From an uncultured Geobacteraceae bacterium (GTDB lineage: Bacteria; Desulfobacterota; Desulfuromonadia; Geobacterales; Pseudopelobacteraceae), in the NCBI GenBank assembly GCA_903879825.1, contig CAIRND010000669.1:1-11978 (forward strand): DNA of 11,978 nt. Direction: 5' to 3'. How positions within the stretch are numbered: the first letter of the stretch is position 1; each line of letters begins with the position of its first letter. A model generated the notes under the pieces. The model was not told the DNA's origin. It made no database searches and saw nothing but the letters and a program-made list of their open reading frames with translations. The position numbers were made by a program, and so were the translations under genes. Positions 6,775-11,978 of the stretch are shown one piece after another.

Positions 6775-6861
6775 TACAGAACTGGTTTATATTATCAACT
6801 TAACAAGTGGTTTTTTAGTTTTTGCAGCAGAAGTCCATTCCCGTAGAAAAGGAGAAACGTC

Positions 6862-8814
6862 ATGCCCTGGATTCAAACGTACACCCCTGCAGGAGGTAGT
6901 CTTGGTTTGTCGGCACTGATCGCCGCTATCCCACTCGTCGTAATCTTCGTCTGTCTCGCTGTCCTGAAGATGAAGGCTCACAAAGCGGGCCCTCTCGCCG
7001 TTGCTTCGGCACTCGGAATCGCCATTGCCGTCTGGGGGATGCCGGTCAAGTTGGCAGGCCTCGCTTTTGCCCAGGGTGCCGCTTTCGGACTCTTTCCGGT
7101 CTTCTACATCGTTATTACGACTCTCTTCCTCTACAACATAACCGTTAAGGGGGGACAGTTCGAGGTTATCCGGGCTTCTCTGGCTGGTGTAACCGGTGAC
7201 CGGCGTATTCAGGCACTCCTGATCGCCTTTTGTTTTGGAGCCTTCATAGAAGGTGCAGCCGGATTCGGCACACCGGTAGCCATTGCCGGCGCCACTCTGG
7301 TCGGTCTTGGCTTCCGTCCACTCTATGCTGCCGGTGTCTGCCTGATCGCCAACACAGCTCCGGTTGCTTTCGGTGCTATCGGCATCCCGGTCGTAGCATT
7401 GGCTGGTGTCATGGGCTACGGCGATGATGGCTTGATGAAACTATCAACCATGGTCGGCCGTCAGCTCCCTTTCATATCAGTAATCATTCCGTTTTATGTA
7501 ATTCTGATCATGGTCGGCTGGAAAAAAACCATCGAAGTGCTTCCGGCCATCATCGTCTGTGGCGTTACCTTTGCGGTTTCCCAGTGGGCTACCGCCAGCT
7601 ACCTCGGCCCATACCTCCCTGACATTACGGCTTCTTTGGCTTCCATGGTTGCCTTGGTTGCCCTACTGCAGGTTTGGCAGCCTAAAGAGACATATGTATT
7701 TGACCATGAAACCCACTCCGGTTCAAAGATGGAGCATCATTATTCAGTATCTGAAGTATTTCGTGCATGGGCTCCCTACCTGGCTTTGACTGTAATGGTT
7801 CTGCTCTGGGGTATTCCCTCAATCAAGACCGAACTTGACAAAAGCAAGGTTGTTATTACCGTGGCAGGTCTCGACAATATGATCGTCAAGAAGGTTTCCA
7901 AACCGGAAGACGGTCTGAAAAAAATTGCCGTCGTAACAACTGAGGCCGACAAACTGCTGGCTGCGTTGCCAACAACTGAGCCGAAACTTGCCGGAGCCAT
8001 CACACTTTTGACGGAACTGAAGGGTTTGGAAGAGAAGTTTCTGCCGGTTGAGCAAGGGATGACTGGAAAAGGTGCCGTGCTTACAGATGAGCGCAATGCC
8101 GGTTTCAACGCTATCGCCAAGAAAAGTGCCGAAATCCAGAAACTGGTTAAGGATGACCTTGAAAAGAACAAGCTGGTCGCTAAAGATCAGTTTAAGCCGC
8201 TCGTTAAGTCTTTGGCAGATCAGCTCCCGATCAAACTGCCTGCTAAATACAATTTCAACTTCATGTCAGCCGCCGGTACCGCCATTCTGATCGCCGCCTT
8301 CCTTTCAGCTCTTATCTGCGGAGTAGGCTTTGGCGATGTCCTGAAACTTGCCGGGAAGACACTGTATGACATGCGTTTCCCTGCGATAACAGTAGGTTCT
8401 GTGCTCGGCCTCGCATATGTTATGAACACCTCCGGCATGACCAACTGTCTTGGTCTGGTATTTACTAAAACCGGCCACTGGTTCCCCTTCATCTCTCCGT
8501 TCCTCGGCTGGCTTGGTGTCTTTCTGACCGGCTCCGATACATCAAGTAACGTTCTTTTCGGAGGCCTGCAAAAAGCCACAGCCGAACAACTCGGCATTAA
8601 CCCTATCCTGTGCGGCGCGGCCAACACAAGCGGCGGCGTCATGGGCAAAATGATCTCCCCCCAATCGCTGGCAGTTGCAACAGCCGCCTGCGGTATGGTT
8701 GGCGAAGAAGGAACGCTGTTCCGCTTTACCCTCAAACACTCCATCTTCCTCACGATCGTGGTTGGTGTTATAGTGTACGTACAGGCTTATTTCATGCAGT
8801 GGATGATACCGTAG
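6862..8814 (+). CDS. lctP: L-lactate permease with large hydrophilic insert
   Basis: An inner-membrane LctP/LldP-family transporter for lactate, probably by proton symport, possibly also glycolate. Hydrophobic segments are spread over residues 15-320 and 465-650. Family signatures include FIEGAAGFGTPVAI (128-141), FLGWLGVFLTGSDTSSNVLF (547-566) and NTSGGVMGKMISPQS (588-602). At 650 residues it is about 100 longer than E. coli LldP (551). The excess is a charged, helix-prone, lysine-rich stretch at about 321-462 between membrane segments, where E. coli has roughly 50 residues. The reading frame is continuous through it, so it is not an error of phase. The start is supported by AAGGAG 7 bases before the ATG. 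It is the first gene of the lactate module. Confidence 0.94.
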   Translation: MPWIQTYTPAGGSLGLSALIAAIPLVVIFVCLAVLKMKAHKAGPLAVASALGIAIAVWGMPVKLAGLAFAQGAAFGLFPVFYIVITTLFLYNITVKGGQFEVIRASLAGVTGDRRIQALLIAFCFGAFIEGAAGFGTPVAIAGATLVGLGFRPLYAAGVCLIANTAPVAFGAIGIPVVALAGVMGYGDDGLMKLSTMVGRQLPFISVIIPFYVILIMVGWKKTIEVLPAIIVCGVTFAVSQWATASYLGPYLPDITASLASMVALVALLQVWQPKETYVFDHETHSGSKMEHHYSVSEVFRAWAPYLALTVMVLLWGIPSIKTELDKSKVVITVAGLDNMIVKKVSKPEDGLKKIAVVTTEADKLLAALPTTEPKLAGAITLLTELKGLEEKFLPVEQGMTGKGAVLTDERNAGFNAIAKKSAEIQKLVKDDLEKNKLVAKDQFKPLVKSLADQLPIKLPAKYNFNFMSAAGTAILIAAFLSALICGVGFGDVLKLAGKTLYDMRFPAITVGSVLGLAYVMNTSGMTNCLGLVFTKTGHWFPFISPFLGWLGVFLTGSDTSSNVLFGGLQKATAEQLGINPILCGAANTSGGVMGKMISPQSLAVATAACGMVGEEGTLFRFTLKHSIFLTIVVGVIVYVQAYFMQWMIP

Positions 8815-8824
8815 CTACCAGTTT

Positions 8825-8869
8825 AAAAGGGTCAAGGGCAGTAAAAAAGCCCTTGACCCCAACCCTTTT
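8825..8869 (+). terminator. Hairpin between lctP and the chemoreceptor gene
   Basis: A perfect 11-base-pair stem (8829-8839 with 8849-8859) encloses a 9-base A-rich loop. An alternative outer pairing, AAAAGGGT (8825-8832) with ACCCTTTT (8862-8869), competes for the same bases. The T tail is only four long and is part of the outer arm, so it may be a partial terminator or a stabiliser of the lctP mRNA 3' end instead of a full stop. Confidence 0.5.
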
Positions 8870-8905
8870 ACATGCCGCACAGTCAGTCAGGGGAGGTGAA
8901 CCACC

Positions 8906-10633
8906 ATGGGACTATTTAAAGAAATCTATGTTTTTCTGGAAAAGAATTTTTTCAATTCCCTGACAAAAAAACTGGCAGGTAATGTCTTGTTTCTCCTGTT
9001 GCTTCAGTCACTGATGTTTGCAGCAGCGTTGTTTCACGATCGTTTGCAGCAGACGCTTGGCCATTACCTTCTCATCGTAATTTATATTATTTCTGTGTTG
9101 GCTTCTGTTTGCAGCATAATTTTTATGCGTTACCTGCTAATCAGACCACTGACGCAGTTTGCCGCCACCTTGACAACCAAAGATCTGTCCAAGGATGCCC
9201 CACTGACTTCCCATGACGAAATCCGAACACTTTCATCCAATTACAACCAACTGTTAGCGGATATCCGGGACATCCTGCACAACACCAAGCAGATGGCTTT
9301 GCGCAGTGCGCTGGATTGTACCAACGTAAAAAAACAGATCGCAGATTCCCAGATCAATGCAAGGAAACAGGGTGAACTTGCGGACGTTATCCTCACATCA
9401 AGTAAAGAAGCCAATCAGGCTATCAACGATATCACCCAGAGTACCCACGATATCTCCGAATCTATAGACAGCAATTTTAAAACTGCCGTCGGGTCACTTA
9501 CCGAACTGAACGATGTCACCAAGAACATTGAATGTGTTGTCACCAAACTGAGTGATTTTGGAACTACAGTCGCCAGCCTCAATACAAATTCCGAAAAAAT
9601 CAGAGATATTGTTTCATTGATTGAGGACATCTCGGATCAGACTAATCTCCTCGCTCTGAATGCAGCCATCGAGGCGGCACGAGCCGGAGAACACGGGCGC
9701 GGATTTGCCGTCGTTGCTGACGAAGTGCGTGCATTGGCGGAGCGGGTCAATAGAGCAACCAAGGAAATTTCCGGCACCATAGACGCCATGCTGAAGAACG
9801 TCAGGAATACCCAGCAGGAAACCGCAGCCATCGGTACCTATATCGGCAAGACGCGCGAAGTGGTGGAAAACACTTCCCGGCACTTTGAGCAACTCGTTCA
9901 TGACTCTGAGAATAACAGCTCGCAGCTTTCCCGAATCGCAGCCGCTTCGGAGGAGATTTCAGTAACAACTACCGAAATCAATCGCCAGGTCTCTGACGTT
10001 CATACCCTGAGCCTGGATGTCCTTGTTAATTTTGAGGATTCAAATATTCTGTGTAACGGCCTGCAAGATGTGACAGAGCAGATGCTGGGGGTCGCCTCGC
10101 GCTTCAAGATCGGCCGTGGCGAGGTAGAACAATTGATCCAGCGGGCCGCTGAGTATCGAGATCTGCTTCAAGCCAGACTGGTTGATATTTCCGGGCGTGG
10201 CATCAATCTTTTCGACCAGAACTATCGTCCGGTTCCGAATACGAATCCGCAGAAGTTTACCGTGGCCTACAACAATGTTTTTGATCGGGAAATGCAGCCG
10301 TTATTCGATAAGGGACTGGAAATTTTCCCGGACGCCATCTATGCGCTAGTCGTGGACACTAATGGGTATCTCTCTACGCATCACAGCAAAAATCAGCGAC
10401 CAATGACCGGCGTCTACGAGACTGATTTACTGAACAGCCGGGAGAAAAGAATCTACGCATCAAGTCCGATGGAGATCCGCCGGGCGAAGAACACCACACC
10501 GTTTCTGCTGCAGACTTACGCCAGAGATACCGGTGAAATTCTTAATGACCTCTCGCATCCCATCTTCATTAGCGGCAAACACTGGGGTTCCTTCATCATG
10601 GGAATCCGGCCGGAAGCTCTCAGCAAGGGGTAA
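8906..10633 (+). CDS. Methyl-accepting chemotaxis protein with C-terminal Cache-like domain
   Basis: A 575-residue membrane-anchored chemoreceptor. Two membrane segments (about 24-43 and 53-76) are joined by only about nine residues, so there is no periplasmic sensor. A HAMP-like region (77-125) leads into the signalling hairpin, whose conserved tip DISDQTNLLALNAAIEAARA (241-260) and following GEHGRGFAVVADEVRALAER should dock CheA and CheW. After the hairpin, residues about 403-570 form a cytoplasmic domain of the Cache/PAS-like type often found at the C-terminus of such receptors (IYALVVDTNGYLSTHHS, then FLLQTYARDTGEILNDLSHPIF and GKHWGSF). No CheR-binding pentapeptide ends the protein. GGAGGTGA six bases before the ATG supports the start. 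Its place between lctP and glcD suggests sensing of lactate, a related acid, or the metabolic state it causes. Confidence 0.93.
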   Translation: MGLFKEIYVFLEKNFFNSLTKKLAGNVLFLLLLQSLMFAAALFHDRLQQTLGHYLLIVIYIISVLASVCSIIFMRYLLIRPLTQFAATLTTKDLSKDAPLTSHDEIRTLSSNYNQLLADIRDILHNTKQMALRSALDCTNVKKQIADSQINARKQGELADVILTSSKEANQAINDITQSTHDISESIDSNFKTAVGSLTELNDVTKNIECVVTKLSDFGTTVASLNTNSEKIRDIVSLIEDISDQTNLLALNAAIEAARAGEHGRGFAVVADEVRALAERVNRATKEISGTIDAMLKNVRNTQQETAAIGTYIGKTREVVENTSRHFEQLVHDSENNSSQLSRIAAASEEISVTTTEINRQVSDVHTLSLDVLVNFEDSNILCNGLQDVTEQMLGVASRFKIGRGEVEQLIQRAAEYRDLLQARLVDISGRGINLFDQNYRPVPNTNPQKFTVAYNNVFDREMQPLFDKGLEIFPDAIYALVVDTNGYLSTHHSKNQRPMTGVYETDLLNSREKRIYASSPMEIRRAKNTTPFLLQTYARDTGEILNDLSHPIFISGKHWGSFIMGIRPEALSKG

Positions 10634-10665
10634 GATCAGTAGTTTTAATAACTGGAGGTATCTAT

Positions 10666-11978
10666 ATGCAAGCATCATTCATAAAAGAGCTGCAAACTAT
10701 TGTCGGCGAAAAATACACGCTAACCGACCGGGAATCTCTGGCGGTTTATGGTTACGACTCCACACCGGAAATTGAAAGTTTACCTGGAGCGGTTCTGTTA
10801 CCCGGCACTTCAGATGAGATTTCACGCATTATGCGCATCTGCCATGAGGCTGGAATCTCTGTAACTCCACGGGGATCAGGAACCAACCTGTCGGGTGGTT
10901 CATTATCTGCTGGTGGAGTTGTTGTTCAGACCAGCCGCCTCAACCGGATTATCGAGGTTGACGAAGAAAACTTGACCGCGACCGTTGAACCAGGCGTGGT
11001 TACAAGCGCCCTGCACCGCGAGGTGGAATCACGCGGCCTGTTTTATCCGCCCGATCCCGGCAGCATGAACATTTCAACCATGGGTGGCAACGTGGCCGAA
11101 AACTCAGGAGGCCTGCGTGGTCTCAAGTACGGCGTCACCGCTGATTATGTGATGGGACTTGAAACCATTCTTGCTGATGGAGACCTGCTGCGCACCGGCG
11201 GCAAGGTGGTCAAGGATGTAGCGGGTTACAGCCTCAATCCGCTGCTTGTTTCATCAGAAGGTACCTTGGGATTTTTTACCGGTATTACGGTGAAGCTGAT
11301 TCCCAAGCCACAAGGTAAAATCACCATGCTGGCCCACTTTCCGGCATTACAGGATGCCGCCCTCGCGGTTTCGGCCATCATCGCAGCCAAGGTGATACCC
11401 GCCACGCTGGAATTTCTTGATAAAGTCACCATAAAATGTGTCGAGGATTATGCCCATGTCGGTTTACCGCTCGACGTGGATGCCGTGCTGCTGATCGAGG
11501 TAGATGGCCATCCGGTTGTAATTGCCGAAGAGGCCGCTGCAGTGGCGGAGATATGCAAAAAACACCGTTGTTCTTTTTTCCAAACAGCAAAGGATGCCGC
11601 CGAAGCGCTGAAGTTGACGGAAGCCCGCCGTACAGCACTCTCTGCCTTGGCACGACTTAAACCAACGACTATTTTAGAAGACGCTACCGTACCGCGTAGC
11701 TGCATCGCGGCCATGCTGAAAGTTATCCAGGATTCAGCCAGAAAATATAATGTGGTCATCGGGACATTCGGTCACGCAGGTGACGGAAACTTGCATCCGA
11801 CGTGCCTGACCGACGAACGTGATAAAGACGAGATTAAACGGGCTCATGCAGCTTTTTCAGAAATTTTTGACGCAGCAATTGCCATGGGTGGCACAATTAC
11901 CGGCGAACATGGCGTCGGACTGGCGAAGAAAAAGTATCTGCCAAAATTGGTCGGAGAATCAGGAATCCGGGTGATGCG
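10666..11978 (+). CDS. glcD: GlcD-type FAD-linked oxidase (lactate/glycolate dehydrogenase subunit), 3' partial
   Basis: The first 437 residues of an FAD-dependent 2-hydroxyacid oxidase; the reading frame is open at the window end, and the family is usually about 460-500 residues, so little is missing. The FAD-binding type 4 domain shows PRGSGTNLSGG (68-78), PPDPGS (128-133), STMGGNVAENSGG (137-149) and KDVAGYSLNPLLVSSEGTLG (183-202). The C-terminal FAD-oxidase domain shows GHAGDGNLH with H370 and H377 and TGEHGVG with E414 and H415, the metal and substrate site. GGAGG lies 7 bases before the ATG and the gene starts 32 bases after the chemoreceptor stop. Next to a lactate permease it most likely oxidises lactate (D-lactate or glycolate by family) to pyruvate or glyoxylate. 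An Fe-S partner (GlcF type) would be expected downstream. Confidence 0.93.
   Translation, partial: MQASFIKELQTIVGEKYTLTDRESLAVYGYDSTPEIESLPGAVLLPGTSDEISRIMRICHEAGISVTPRGSGTNLSGGSLSAGGVVVQTSRLNRIIEVDEENLTATVEPGVVTSALHREVESRGLFYPPDPGSMNISTMGGNVAENSGGLRGLKYGVTADYVMGLETILADGDLLRTGGKVVKDVAGYSLNPLLVSSEGTLGFFTGITVKLIPKPQGKITMLAHFPALQDAALAVSAIIAAKVIPATLEFLDKVTIKCVEDYAHVGLPLDVDAVLLIEVDGHPVVIAEEAAAVAEICKKHRCSFFQTAKDAAEALKLTEARRTALSALARLKPTTILEDATVPRSCIAAMLKVIQDSARKYNVVIGTFGHAGDGNLHPTCLTDERDKDEIKRAHAAFSEIFDAAIAMGGTITGEHGVGLAKKKYLPKLVGESGIRVM

Larger units (their letters stand above)
6398..6861. other. AT-rich divergent intergenic region
   Basis: This 464-base gap separates the leftward M16 peptidase gene from the rightward lactate permease gene. 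It is far richer in A and T than its flanks and has no convincing gene. It contains the operator-like palindrome, half-sites and TTGACA box listed separately, the tandem repeat at 6517-6580, and long A/T runs at about 6615-6700. No clear leftward promoter could be identified for the M16 gene. Confidence 0.8.

Noticed and set aside
6398..6861. Sigma-54 promoter for lctP
   Set aside because: No GG/GC pair with the TGGC-N8-TGC type spacing was found upstream of lctP.
8220..8753. 177-codon minus-strand ORF opposite the end of lctP
   Set aside because: It is antisense to the most conserved part of the lactate permease and shows no recognisable domain.
1..11978. CRISPR array, insertion sequence, tRNA or rRNA
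   Set aside because: No regularly spaced repeats, transposase-like frames, tRNA-like cloverleaf or conserved rRNA stretches were seen on reading the window.

Overview
The window looks like chromosomal DNA of a Geobacter/Desulfuromonas-type bacterium (Desulfuromonadales). This is inferred from the kinds of genes and from their arrangement: a pyrR-pyrB-pyrC-carA cluster, an M16 processing peptidase, and a lactate permease / GlcD-type oxidase cluster with its own chemoreceptor. No marker gene fixes the genus. Coding density is high, all genes look intact, and no mobile element, CRISPR array, tRNA or rRNA was seen.

Left part, minus strand (about 6400 down to 14). An M16 metallopeptidase comes first. 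It is followed by a 210-base leader and then pyrR, pyrB, pyrC, carA and a PflX-type radical SAM protein, all closely spaced. Together pyrB, pyrC and carA give the glutaminase subunit of carbamoyl-phosphate synthase, aspartate transcarbamylase and dihydroorotase, the early steps of UMP synthesis. PyrR is the UMP-sensing RNA-binding regulator. carB is not next to carA; a radical SAM gene occupies that place.

The pyr leader is the most informative regulatory region. In order of transcription it shows a PyrR-loop-like hairpin, a Shine-Dalgarno sequence, a 13-codon leader ORF, and a strong intrinsic terminator. The terminator's 5' arm is made of the last codons of the leader ORF and its loop holds the stop codon. 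This layout suggests that translation of the leader peptide prevents termination and that PyrR, bound just upstream of the leader's ribosome site, blocks that translation.

Middle (6398-6861). This is an AT-rich, 464-base divergent intergenic region. It holds a 17-base near-palindrome very like the operators of LldR/PdhR-type GntR regulators, two related half-sites, a perfect TTGACA box, and a separate imperfect tandem repeat with a small hairpin.

Right part, plus strand (6862 to the end). An L-lactate permease with an unusually large hydrophilic insert is followed by a hairpin, then a methyl-accepting chemotaxis protein with almost no periplasmic part and a C-terminal cytoplasmic Cache-like domain. 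Last is a GlcD-type FAD-linked oxidase that runs off the window. This reads as a lactate (or glycolate) module that combines uptake, taxis and oxidation.
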